Shown piece by piece: positions 50,390 through 58,442 of a stretch of DNA of 64,000 nt. Origin of the DNA: Phytoactinopolyspora limicola (GTDB lineage: Bacteria; Actinomycetota; Actinomycetes; Jiangellales; Jiangellaceae); assembly GCF_011320225.1 (NCBI RefSeq), contig NZ_JAAOEN010000008.1:124001-188000 (forward strand), read 5' to 3'. The notes beneath the pieces were generated by a model, which worked only from the letters and a program-made list of their open reading frames with translations, ran no database searches and was not told where the DNA came from. The first letter of the stretch is position 1; each line of letters begins with the position of its first letter. A program made the translations under genes and the position numbers.

Positions 50390-50935
50390 TTGCAAAGAAC
50401 TAGCGGCTTAGTGGGCTGTTGGCTATTTATCGCGGCAACAGCCTGTGGCTGCGGATTGTCAAGTGGGCCGTCTGAAGGCGGCCCACTGATGCTAGGTGGA
50501 GACTCTAGCCGCATCTGCGTTCCATCGGCGTCTGGACAAACAGTGACCTTCGGCTTCAATGTCCTGACCAATGATTCGGATGCGACCGTCGAACTTCGAG
50601 CTGTGGAGATCGACGACCCTGTCAATGTCGAGCTAGTTCACGCGCTAGTGACGCCGACGGATCTGGAGACGATTGGGGTGTGGAGCGAGTGGCCACCGCC
50701 GTACGGCGAGGACGATTTCATGTGGTCCGGGCGCGAAGAAGTTGCGGGCGCGACTATCGGGCCTGGCGAGGAGCGGGGTTTGGTACTTGGCCTCGAGCCG
50801 ACGACCGCGCATGAGGTCGGTCGGTCATCGGCAATACGCGTAACTTACGTTAACGATCAAGGCCGCGAATTCGTGGCGGTGGCTACTACGGGAATTCTGG
50901 TGGCGTCCGGGCGCGACACTTGTGAAGACCTCTGA
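50390..50935 (+). CDS. Small lipoprotein of unknown function
   Basis: 181 residues from TTG 50390, with GGAGG 4 bases upstream. The N-terminus CWLFIAATACGCGLSSGPSE has a lipobox ending at Cys in ATAC. The mature part is beta-rich (GQTVTFGFNVLTNDSDATVE, IRVTYVNDQGREFVAVATTG) with a C-terminal Cys. It lies within the decayed island, divergent from the RHS fragment. Family not recognised. Confidence 0.6.
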   Translation: MQRTSGLVGCWLFIAATACGCGLSSGPSEGGPLMLGGDSSRICVPSASGQTVTFGFNVLTNDSDATVELRAVEIDDPVNVELVHALVTPTDLETIGVWSEWPPPYGEDDFMWSGREEVAGATIGPGEERGLVLGLEPTTAHEVGRSSAIRVTYVNDQGREFVAVATTGILVASGRDTCEDL

Positions 50936-51012
50936 AGCAGGAACCGGGCTGTTCCGCAGTAGCTGGCGTCGTTGAACCGGGACGGCGCGCAACAACGGCC
51001 GCTCGCTCTCGC

Positions 51013-51300
51013 TTAATCGCCGACAGTCACTCGCTTGGATCGCGATCGCAGGGCCACGTGTCGGACCCCGGTGAGTTGACGGTATACGCTGGTGAGGCCG
51101 TCGAGGAGTTCGCGTCTCATAGCGGGAGTCACATGGCTGTCGCGGCCACCGATTCCGCCGAGTTCGTGGCCGAGCCGTTCATGCGACAGGATCTCAGGTG
51201 TGCGCAACTCGACCATGGTGGTCTTGTGGGAGTGCCTTAGCGCGTGAGGGGTGAGGCCGGGTGCGATGGGAGCCCAGCAGGCGTTGGCCCGTTCCTGGAT
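51013..51300 (-). pseudogene. Second tyrosine-integrase C-terminal remnant, nucleophile lost
   Basis: ERANACWAPIAPGLTPHALR, then HSHKTTMVELRTPEILSHER, then LGHELGGIGGRDSHVTPAMR are closely related to the remnant at 46.7-47.2 kb. The catalytic Tyr of ARYSHV is Asp here (GRDSHV), so it cannot cut DNA. The N-terminal parts are absent; sequence upstream of about 51300 is unrelated. It marks a second, older integration or a duplication of the island end. Confidence 0.82.
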
Positions 51301-51378
51301 TCCATGGTCACGATTCCTGAACGGGTGGGGCGACGAACCTCGAACCACCAGGCACGATGAGCCGACAACCCACGCAAA

Positions 51379-52146
51379 CTAGCCCAGCGGCCGCCGGGCT
51401 TCGATGAGGTGACGGGTGGAATGCGCGACGAATGGACCGTCCCGCCGGATGAGGTCGTGGAGATCGCGTAGCCGGTCGCGATACTTCTGGACCGTGAAGC
51501 CCGGCACCCACCAGACCACCTTCCGCAGCAAATAGACCACAGCCGCGACGTCATGGATCTCGATGCGCAGCCTCGCCGTTCGCAGATCGACAATCTCCAG
51601 CCCGGCGGCTTCGGCAGCGGCGGTCTCATCGTCGGGGTGCCGTGCTCGGCGGGCCTCGGGCTGTGGGCCAAGGAAGAACTCGATCAGCTCGAAGACGCTC
51701 GCCGGTCCCACGTGCTGAGCAAAGTAGGTTCCGCCACGCTGGAGCACGCGGGCGATTTCTTCCCACCAGATCGTCGCGGGATGCCTGCTGGTGACCAGAT
51801 CGAAGGCCTCATCGGCAAACGGCAGCGGAGGCTCGTCCGGGTCGGCCACGACGACCACGCCACGCGAATGTAGCAAACGAGTGGCCTTGGTGACGTTCGG
51901 CGGCCATGATTCCGTTGCGACCGCAGTGGGGGGAAAGGTCTTCGCTTCGGCGAGTACCTCGCCGCCGCCGGTCTGGATATCCAGTGACGCGGACGCCTCG
52001 CTCAGCCGGTCGGCCAGTTGCTGAGCGTACCTCCAGGCGGGTCGTTCCTCGGTGGCCCGCCCGTCCAGCCATGAGAAATCCCACCCGGTCACGTCAGCGG
52101 ACGCTCCCGCTTCAAGGAGTGCCTCGAATGCGTCGGTCATGCCCAC
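51379..52146 (-). CDS. SAM-dependent methyltransferase
   Basis: 255 residues. The class I fold is seen as LDIQTGGGEVLAEA (motif I), VVVADPDEPPLPFADEAFDL (motif II region) and ARVLQRGGTYFAQHVG (motif III region). It is related to small-molecule methyltransferases; the substrate is unknown. ATG 52146 or the second Met at 52140 may be used. A single gene at the right edge of the island, with base use like the core genome. Confidence 0.82.
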   Translation of the reverse strand: MGMTDAFEALLEAGASADVTGWDFSWLDGRATEERPAWRYAQQLADRLSEASASLDIQTGGGEVLAEAKTFPPTAVATESWPPNVTKATRLLHSRGVVVVADPDEPPLPFADEAFDLVTSRHPATIWWEEIARVLQRGGTYFAQHVGPASVFELIEFFLGPQPEARRARHPDDETAAAEAAGLEIVDLRTARLRIEIHDVAAVVYLLRKVVWWVPGFTVQKYRDRLRDLHDLIRRDGPFVAHSTRHLIEARRPLG

Positions 52147-52355
52147 ATTCTCCCGGCCGGACTATGCCCGAATAGGGTCGGGTCACATCAAAGGCGACAA
52201 CTACCGACCCAAAGACGGAGAACTCGGCCGCGTTCCCCACAGCCGCGACCGACGAATCTAACGGGCTACGTGTTGCGCTTCAGATTTGAACCCGGGCTGA
52301 CACGCCAGCCAGGGCAGGCACGGTAGGCTTGATCGGTGAGGAAGGGAGGTGCGTG

Positions 52356-52520
52356 ATGACCGAGCCAGGTATTCACCGCCATGAGTTTGAGCCGGTGGAG
52401 GAGAGCCCGGAAGAGATTCTGGAATCGGCTAAGCCGTTCCCGCCGTTTGAAGAGATGGTCATCGAGGGCCTCACCGAGGACGAAGACCGGATCTTCTTGG
52501 AGACCATTCTCAACGCATGA
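52356..52520 (+). CDS. Antitoxin of a VapBC-type pair
   Basis: 54 residues from ATG 52356 (GGGAGGTG upstream). It is very acidic: EFEPVEESPEEILESAKPF and IEGLTEDEDRIFLETILNA. It has no visible DNA-binding domain, so it is shorter than most VapB proteins. Its ATGA overlap with the PIN-domain gene is the classical toxin-antitoxin order. GTG 52353 is an equal start choice. Confidence 0.7.
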   Translation: MTEPGIHRHEFEPVEESPEEILESAKPFPPFEEMVIEGLTEDEDRIFLETILNA

Positions 52521-52981
52521 TCGAATCCCCTCGCGGGCCGGTCGTTGTCGACACCGGCGTGTACGGCGCAACCATGACGCCCAGCGGCAAGCCACTCGCT
52601 AGCGGGTACAGGCAGATTCTTGAAGACCGCCGCACGATCATCTCATTCGTCACCGTCGCCGAACTCCGGTTCGGAGCATCGCTAGCCGGATGGGGTGCGA
52701 GGCGTCGTCAAGGGCTGGAAGACAAGCTAGATCAGACGCGCACTGTCTGGGCCACGCCGAACCTAATCACCGCCTACGTTGATCTTCGATCATGGGCGAT
52801 CCGGGCCGGGCACGGGCTGGGCCAGAAGGACCACGAGGCAGACCGGTGGGTCGCGGCGACCGCAATCCATCTCGGGGTCCCTCTCGTGGCCCATGACTCG
52901 ATCTTCTTCAATGTCGAGGATCTACAGTTGATCACCAAGCTTCCGAAGCTTGGGGTGCGACCAGTTTCGGACGGGGAGTAG
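52517..52981 (+). CDS. PIN-domain ribonuclease toxin (VapC-like)
   Basis: 154 residues. The acidic PIN residues are visible in VVVDTGVYGA (first Asp), VTVAELRFGA (Glu), KDHEADRWVAATAI (Asp) and PLVAHDSIFFNV (last Asp). VapC toxins cut tRNA or rRNA when freed from their antitoxin. It overlaps the antitoxin gene by 4 bases. It lies just outside the decayed tRNA-Val island, so it may have arrived with it. Confidence 0.88.
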   Translation: MIESPRGPVVVDTGVYGATMTPSGKPLASGYRQILEDRRTIISFVTVAELRFGASLAGWGARRRQGLEDKLDQTRTVWATPNLITAYVDLRSWAIRAGHGLGQKDHEADRWVAATAIHLGVPLVAHDSIFFNVEDLQLITKLPKLGVRPVSDGE

Positions 52982-53168
52982 CGAACGTCCCCTTCGCGGG
53001 CAGCGTGACTACGGCGCCACAGTCCCGTAGTTCTTCAGTGGTGCGTCGTATCGTGCCGACGGAGACGGCTCATGTCGGCATCCACGAACGACGCACTGGA
53101 CGCGCCCATCACGCGGCGACGGGACACATTCGAGCACCGGCCGGCCATGCGCACCCACAACGACGGCT

Positions 53169-53237
53169 GCAACCGGTTGCCAAGAGGCCGTGCCGCCGAT
53201 ACCTTGTTGCACAAGGACGCCCTGCAAGCGGTTGCAG
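53169..53237 (+). promoter_or_regulatory. Two LacI-type operators before the plus-strand propeller gene
   Basis: GCAACCGGTTGC (53169-53180) is a perfect palindrome, and CTGCAAGCGGTTGCAG (53222-53237) has perfect 6-base arms. Both match the CGnTTGCA type bound by LacI/GalR proteins. They lie 100-170 bases before the GTG at 53337. The same core, TGCAAGCGGTTGCA, lies upstream of the paralogue at 58.4 kb. Confidence 0.7.
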
Positions 53238-53336
53238 CGCGTCGGGTGGCCGGCCCACAGCTCTGGACGCACATCTCCCGCACGACGAAAAGCCCGCGGT
53301 GCGTCCGGAGCAGACGTCTACGGAAAGGGGCTCCAC

Positions 53337-55823
53337 GTGTCTGAAGTTTCCCCGCCTACTCGGATCCGCCGAATGTTCGCATTAACCGTGGGGGTGGTCT
53401 TCGCGGCCTTCTCACTCGTGCTGGGTTCTGCGGCCGGAGCTGCGCCGCCGACCGACGACACCTCGGTTACCGATCTCGGTCCGGCGAACTTCACGGTCAA
53501 CGTGCGTCAAGCCGAGTTCGGGACACTGCCCGATGGCAGCGAGGTGATCTTCGCGAGTTCCAACGGGTCGCCACTGACCTTCACCGTCCTCGACATGGAA
53601 GGGGAACAGCTTCACGCCGAGGCGATCGAAGGATACGAACTGGGCGGCTTCATCCTGCAGGACGACGACGGAACCGTGTATTTCACCGCTCGGACCGGCT
53701 CGTATGCCGGCCTCTTCACCTTCGATCCCGCAGCCATGGAGATCACCCGGCTCGACGTCGACCTCCAGGGGCAACGAGTGCTGTACGGGGGAGGATTTGG
53801 CCCGGACGGGGTGCTGTACTTCGGCACCTATCCCAACGCGATGCTGATGGGTTATGACCCGGCCGCGGGTGAGCTACGCAGTTTCGGGAGCCTGACCAAC
53901 GATGCCGCGTACGTGTTCTCGGTGGGCATCGTCGGCGACGAGGTGTGGGCCGGTACCGGGCCGGTGCCGCATCTGTTCCGGGTGAATCCAGGGACGGGTG
54001 AGGTCTCGGAGATGTTTCCGCCGGATGCGGTGATGGAGAACACCGACTGGTTCATCGACATCTATGAACGCGGAGACTATGCCTTCGTCCGGCTTTCTCC
54101 ACGTGGCGGGTTCGATATGGCGGTGTACCACCTGGCGGAGGAACGCTGGCTCGACGACGTCATCGAGGGAACGTTCGCCGCGCCGGTCTCCGAGGTCATC
54201 GACAACAAGGTCTATTTCCTCGCCGGCGACGTTCTCACCGGTTTCGACCTCGATACCGAGGAGGTGTTCTCGACCGGATTCGAGGACTCCTGGATTCATG
54301 AGGAGATGGCCGATGCCGTGGGGACATATGGCTTCACCATCACCGAGGTGCCAGGTGACGACTTCCCGGGGGCAACCGTTGTCGGCCTCAACACGGACGG
54401 ACATCTCTGGCGCTACAACCTCGAAACCGGGGCGGCGCAGCTTGTCCCCGCGGATGTGCTCGGCTCCCCAGCGGGAGCGCACTCGATGGGCGTGGGTCCG
54501 GATGGCGCGGTCTACATGGGTGCCTACCTCAGCAGTGGTGCGATGAGCAGAATCGACCCGGTCACCCACGAGATCGAGTACGGCCGTGGACCTAAGCAGG
54601 GCGACGCGATCGTCACACATGACAACCAACTCGTAGTGTCCTCGTACCCGGGGGCGGGAGTCCACATCGGCTCGGTCGACGACGGATGGGCCTGGAGCCG
54701 GATGGAGCACGTGCTGCAGCTGGAGCGCGGCGCTCCGTACTACCAGGACCGTATCTTCGCCATGGTCTCCGCCGGTGACCGACTGGCCGTGGGTAGCGTG
54801 CCCGACTACGGCCAGGTCGGCGGTGCGCTGACGCTGCTGGACACCGCGACCGGAGATTTCGAGTTCCATCGCGACGTCATTCCTGGCCAGTCGGTCACCG
54901 CACTCGCCTACGCGGATGGCCTCGTCTATGGCGGGACGTCCATCCATGGGGGGATCGACAGTACGCCGACCGCATCCGAGGCCGAGTACTTCGTGTGGGA
55001 CGTCGATGCGTCAGAACTCGTTTGGCACGAGGTGCCGGTCGACGGGGCACGGATCATCAATCAGCTCACCGTCGGCCCTGACGGTCAGGTCTGGGGTCTG
55101 ACGAACACCGGCGTCGTCTTTGTGGTCGATCCGCACACACACGAGGTCCTCGACCGCATATCGACCGGCCGTTCCACCGGCAACGTTTGGGGCCGGACGA
55201 CGTCGTTGTATCTAAACGAATTCGACGGGTTCATGTACGGAAACTCCGGTGGCGCGCTGTTCCGGATCGACCCGGTGACGCACGAGGTTGACATCCTGGT
55301 GGAGTCCGGCGTGCGGGAGTCGGCGATCGACGCGCGCGGGCAGATCTACTTCGCCGACTCGATCAACGTGTTCGCCTTCGGAACCGCCGCTACGCCGGAG
55401 TGCACTGACACCATCACCGGAAACCACGAGGGGCCGCTCAACATCTCTGACGGTGTGACATGTATCGACGACGCGGTGGTCGACGGTCCGGTGACGGTGA
55501 CGTCCGGGGCCGGAATCGTCATCGTGGACTCGGACGTCTCGGGCCCGCTGACGGTGCAGGGGGCCGTCCTCGTGCACATCTCCGATGCGGAGATCCGCGG
55601 ACCGGTTCGGCTCGGTGAAAGCACGGGACGCATCGTGCTCGAGCGTAACCTCATCGCCGGTCCGTTGGGCATCGTCGGCAACACCACCTCCCAGGCACCT
55701 CTGATCTCGGACAACACCGTGACCGGTCCGCTGACCTGCTCCGGGAACGACCCCGCCCCAGTGGACGCGGGCGTACCCAATTCGGTACACGGGCCTGCCA
55801 CGGGGCAATGCGCCGGCTGGTGA
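53337..55823 (+). CDS. Secreted propeller-like protein with Gly-Pro repeat tail, paralogue 1
   Basis: 828 residues from GTG 53337 (GGAAAGGGG 6 bases upstream). The signal peptide runs to about residue 36 (GSAAGAAPPTDD). About residues 37-690 contain blade-like repeats, for example DDGTVYFTARTG, GPDGVLYFGTYPNAML, WRYNLETGAAQ and YGGTSIHGGIDSTPT, so a large beta-propeller is likely. The last 130 residues have GP-x repeats (HEGPLNIS, VDGPVTVTSGAGIVI, VSGPLTVQGAV, IRGPVRLG) that suggest a short beta-helix. Function unknown. The protein at 55.9-58.3 kb is a clear paralogue. Confidence 0.8.
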   Translation: MSEVSPPTRIRRMFALTVGVVFAAFSLVLGSAAGAAPPTDDTSVTDLGPANFTVNVRQAEFGTLPDGSEVIFASSNGSPLTFTVLDMEGEQLHAEAIEGYELGGFILQDDDGTVYFTARTGSYAGLFTFDPAAMEITRLDVDLQGQRVLYGGGFGPDGVLYFGTYPNAMLMGYDPAAGELRSFGSLTNDAAYVFSVGIVGDEVWAGTGPVPHLFRVNPGTGEVSEMFPPDAVMENTDWFIDIYERGDYAFVRLSPRGGFDMAVYHLAEERWLDDVIEGTFAAPVSEVIDNKVYFLAGDVLTGFDLDTEEVFSTGFEDSWIHEEMADAVGTYGFTITEVPGDDFPGATVVGLNTDGHLWRYNLETGAAQLVPADVLGSPAGAHSMGVGPDGAVYMGAYLSSGAMSRIDPVTHEIEYGRGPKQGDAIVTHDNQLVVSSYPGAGVHIGSVDDGWAWSRMEHVLQLERGAPYYQDRIFAMVSAGDRLAVGSVPDYGQVGGALTLLDTATGDFEFHRDVIPGQSVTALAYADGLVYGGTSIHGGIDSTPTASEAEYFVWDVDASELVWHEVPVDGARIINQLTVGPDGQVWGLTNTGVVFVVDPHTHEVLDRISTGRSTGNVWGRTTSLYLNEFDGFMYGNSGGALFRIDPVTHEVDILVESGVRESAIDARGQIYFADSINVFAFGTAATPECTDTITGNHEGPLNISDGVTCIDDAVVDGPVTVTSGAGIVIVDSDVSGPLTVQGAVLVHISDAEIRGPVRLGESTGRIVLERNLIAGPLGIVGNTTSQAPLISDNTVTGPLTCSGNDPAPVDAGVPNSVHGPATGQCAGW

Positions 55824-55856
55824 TCGATCACGGAATGAACGGCGCCTGACACAGGC

Positions 55857-55890
55857 TGAGGGCCCGCCCCCACCGTGGGACGGGCCCTCA
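55857..55890. terminator. Bidirectional terminator between the convergent paralogues
   Basis: TGAGGGCCCG (55857-55866) pairs perfectly with CGGGCCCTCA (55881-55890). It lies 33 bases after one stop and 16 bases after the other, so it can serve both genes. Confidence 0.8.
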
Positions 55891-55906
55891 CGTTGTGTAC
55901 CAGCCG

Positions 55907-58336
55907 TCAGCCGGCGATGACGGTGCACTGACCGCTGACGGGACCGTGCAGCGAGTTCGGTCTGCCTTCGTCGTCGGGCTTCTCCGCATTCCCCGCGCAG
56001 GCGAGCGGCCCGAAGATTTCGTTGCCAGACAGAACGAACGTCCCACTGGTGTTGTTCACCGATACCGGCCCATTCACCGACGAGTCCCGGACGACGACAT
56101 CGTCGGCTCCATCGGCCCGCACCGGACCGTCGATGGTGGACCCGCTCACGACGAGTGAAGCCCCGCCGGTGACCCGCACCGGACCGCTCAGCGTCGCATC
56201 AGTGATGCACGTCGTGCCAGCGGTGACGGTCAGCGGCCCGGCATGAGTGCCGGTGATCTCGTCGTCGCAGTGAATGGTGGGTGTGGCGACGTCGTAGTGG
56301 AAGACGTTCGTCGTATCGGTGAAATACACATCACCGTTGGCCACCGTGGATCTGGCCACGCCGGAGGAGACCAAGACCTCAACGGAGGCGTCCTCGGTGT
56401 CGACGCGGATCAGCCGGCCGCCGGCGGCTCCGTAAAGGTGACCGTCGGCGGGGTTGAGGTGGAGATCGGCGCCGGTGCCCCATTGGTTGGAATGCTGGAA
56501 GCCCGTGTCGATCGTCTGCACCAGCTGCTCGGCATCGGTGTCGTAGTGGAAGAGGGCCCCGGTGTTGGCCATACCCCACAGCCCACCGGTGGTGTCGAAC
56601 GCCAGAGAACTGATGATCTCTGCGTCGTCGATGATCGGGGTGCTGTACATGAGGCCCTCGTCGATGTCCCAGGCAAACAGCTCCGCGGTGTCCTGTGTGG
56701 GAGTGGAGTCCAGCCCGCCGTGGATGGTTGTGCCGCCGTAGACCACACCGTCGTTATAGGCCAGGTCGGTCACGCTCTGGTCGGGCACAACGTCGCGGTG
56801 GAACTCGTACTCCCCGGTGGCCGGATCGAAGAGGGTGAGCGCACCGCCCAGCTCTCCGTAATTGGGGATGGTTCCGGCCGCGACGAGATCGCCAGCGCTG
56901 ATCATATGGCGTGGTCGATCCTGGCCGGTCTGCGCGCGTCCGAGGGTGAACAGGTGCCTGGGGTTTGTTCCCCACTCCCATGGCTGGCTGTGCTCGGCGG
57001 CATAGAACTTGGCCTCCGGGTACGTACTGACCACGGTGAACGTACCGTGAGCGGTGATCGCGTCCGCCTGCTCCGGGCCGTCGAGCTGTTCGATCTCGCC
57101 GGTCTCCACATCGACGCGGGCCATCACGCCGGGACTGAGATAGGCGCCGACGTAAACGTCGCCATCACCGCCCTGGCCGATGGAGATCGTGGTGACGGGC
57201 GCGCCGTGAGTCTGGCTGAACATGACGTCACCGTGGCCCGTCGCGAGGTTGTACCGCCACACGCGGCCGTCGGCGCGCACCCCGAGCAACGTGTGCCCCG
57301 GGAACTCGTCCGTGCCCAGCTCGGCGAGGAAGAGCCGTGTGGTGTCCGCGATCGCGTCGGTGACAACCGGGTCGGCAATCTCGACGGGCGTGGATTCGCC
57401 GGTGGCGACGTCGTAGGCCCGGGGGAGGCCGTCGAAGCCGAGGTAGTAGAAGGCGCCATCGGCCATCTGCTCGGTGTAGAGCCAGATTCCGGAGATGGCG
57501 AGCTGATCCACCCAGCCGGTGCCGTCGTGTACGTGGGCGGTCGCGCCATCGACCGCACGGTGGCTCACGACCTTGATATCGTCGTACGTCTCGATGCGCT
57601 GGATGAAGCCGCCGTGTTCGGCGACACCCGCGGGGAGCTCGATGGGGGTGACGCTTCCGGTGTCCGGGTCCAGCGAGAACAGCTGGGCGGGTGTCCCCGT
57701 CCCGGCCCAAAGTTCTCCGTCGTTGGCCTCTAACCCCCAGGCGTAATCGCTGCCGGGTGCGATTGAACCGAAGGAGACGATCTCCTCACTGGCGAGATCC
57801 ATGGCGTAGACGGTGGCGTTCGGGTAAGTGGTGCCGTACAACGTGTCGCCATCGATGTCGAGGGTGCGGAGCATCCCTTCGCCGGAGATGCGGGTGGCGA
57901 TCTGAGTCAGTTCCTGAGAATCCGGGGTGTAGCGCCAGAGTGTGCCGTCATTAGGACTGCGCACACTGAGGTACACGGTGCCGTTGTCGGCGACATCGAT
58001 CGACGAAGCTACCGAATAGGGCGCCATTTCGTGTGTGTCGAGTAGCTCGCCGGTACGAAGATCGACGACGTTGAAGCTCACTGGCTCGCCATCGGAGAAC
58101 AGGTACCCGACGGGGGTGCCGTCGGCCAGTTCCCCGATATCGGACAGCCGGACGTTGGGAGCGTACATCGCCACGCCGAGATCCGTGACCCGATCGCCCG
58201 GCTCAGGCTGAGCTGCTGCAACCGGTGGGTTCGCGGGGGCGAAGGCGAGCGCGGCCCCGAGGAGCGCCGCGCTGAGTGCGGTGATGGTGACTCGTTCACT
58301 GGTGCGTCTGACTGCATGGTGGAGAGATGAGGTCAT
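55907..58336 (-). CDS. Secreted propeller-like protein with Gly-Pro repeat tail, paralogue 2
   Basis: 809 residues from ATG 58336 (GGGGA 8 bases upstream). The signal peptide runs to about residue 38. It follows paralogue 1 all along: VTDLGVAMYAPNVRLSDIGE against VTDLGPANFTVNVRQAEFGT, WRYNLATGHGDVM, GGALTLFDPATGEYEFHRDV, YGGTTIHGGLDSTPT, and a tail with AGPLTVTAGTTCITDATLSG and VNGPVSVNNTSG. Both end in an xSxHGPxxGQC motif. The convergent pair share a terminator and the LacI operator type, so they are probably expressed under the same signal, perhaps a sugar. Confidence 0.8.
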   Translation of the reverse strand: MTSSLHHAVRRTSERVTITALSAALLGAALAFAPANPPVAAAQPEPGDRVTDLGVAMYAPNVRLSDIGELADGTPVGYLFSDGEPVSFNVVDLRTGELLDTHEMAPYSVASSIDVADNGTVYLSVRSPNDGTLWRYTPDSQELTQIATRISGEGMLRTLDIDGDTLYGTTYPNATVYAMDLASEEIVSFGSIAPGSDYAWGLEANDGELWAGTGTPAQLFSLDPDTGSVTPIELPAGVAEHGGFIQRIETYDDIKVVSHRAVDGATAHVHDGTGWVDQLAISGIWLYTEQMADGAFYYLGFDGLPRAYDVATGESTPVEIADPVVTDAIADTTRLFLAELGTDEFPGHTLLGVRADGRVWRYNLATGHGDVMFSQTHGAPVTTISIGQGGDGDVYVGAYLSPGVMARVDVETGEIEQLDGPEQADAITAHGTFTVVSTYPEAKFYAAEHSQPWEWGTNPRHLFTLGRAQTGQDRPRHMISAGDLVAAGTIPNYGELGGALTLFDPATGEYEFHRDVVPDQSVTDLAYNDGVVYGGTTIHGGLDSTPTQDTAELFAWDIDEGLMYSTPIIDDAEIISSLAFDTTGGLWGMANTGALFHYDTDAEQLVQTIDTGFQHSNQWGTGADLHLNPADGHLYGAAGGRLIRVDTEDASVEVLVSSGVARSTVANGDVYFTDTTNVFHYDVATPTIHCDDEITGTHAGPLTVTAGTTCITDATLSGPVRVTGGASLVVSGSTIDGPVRADGADDVVVRDSSVNGPVSVNNTSGTFVLSGNEIFGPLACAGNAEKPDDEGRPNSLHGPVSGQCTVIAG

Positions 58337-58389
58337 TGTGTCCCCTAAATCCATAGATCGACGGCGACCGGAGTGTGCCCGCCACCGTA

Positions 58390-58405
58390 CTGCAAGCGGT
58401 TGCAA
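58390..58405 (-). promoter_or_regulatory. LacI-type operator before the minus-strand propeller gene
   Basis: CTGCAAGCGGTTGCAA (58390-58405) has the same core as the site at 53222-53237. It lies 54 bases upstream of the ATG at 58336 and just after the upstream gene's stop, at a position expected to overlap the promoter. Confidence 0.7.
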
Positions 58406-58442
58406 AGTGGCAATAGCGACGGCGTAGGCGGCTTGCCGCCGC

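Noticed and set aside
49858-50403. 181-codon plus-strand frame over the RHS fragment
   Set aside because: The opposite strand encodes clear RHS core sequence, so this is its shadow.
46779-52260. Direct repeat of the tRNA-Val 3' end as a right attachment site
   Set aside because: No second copy of GGTTCGATCCCAGTATCGCC was found, so the island's right border is undefined.
52264-52300. tRNA-like T-arm (GGGTTCAAATC on the minus strand)
   Set aside because: No pairing T-stem, anticodon arm or acceptor stem around it; chance match.
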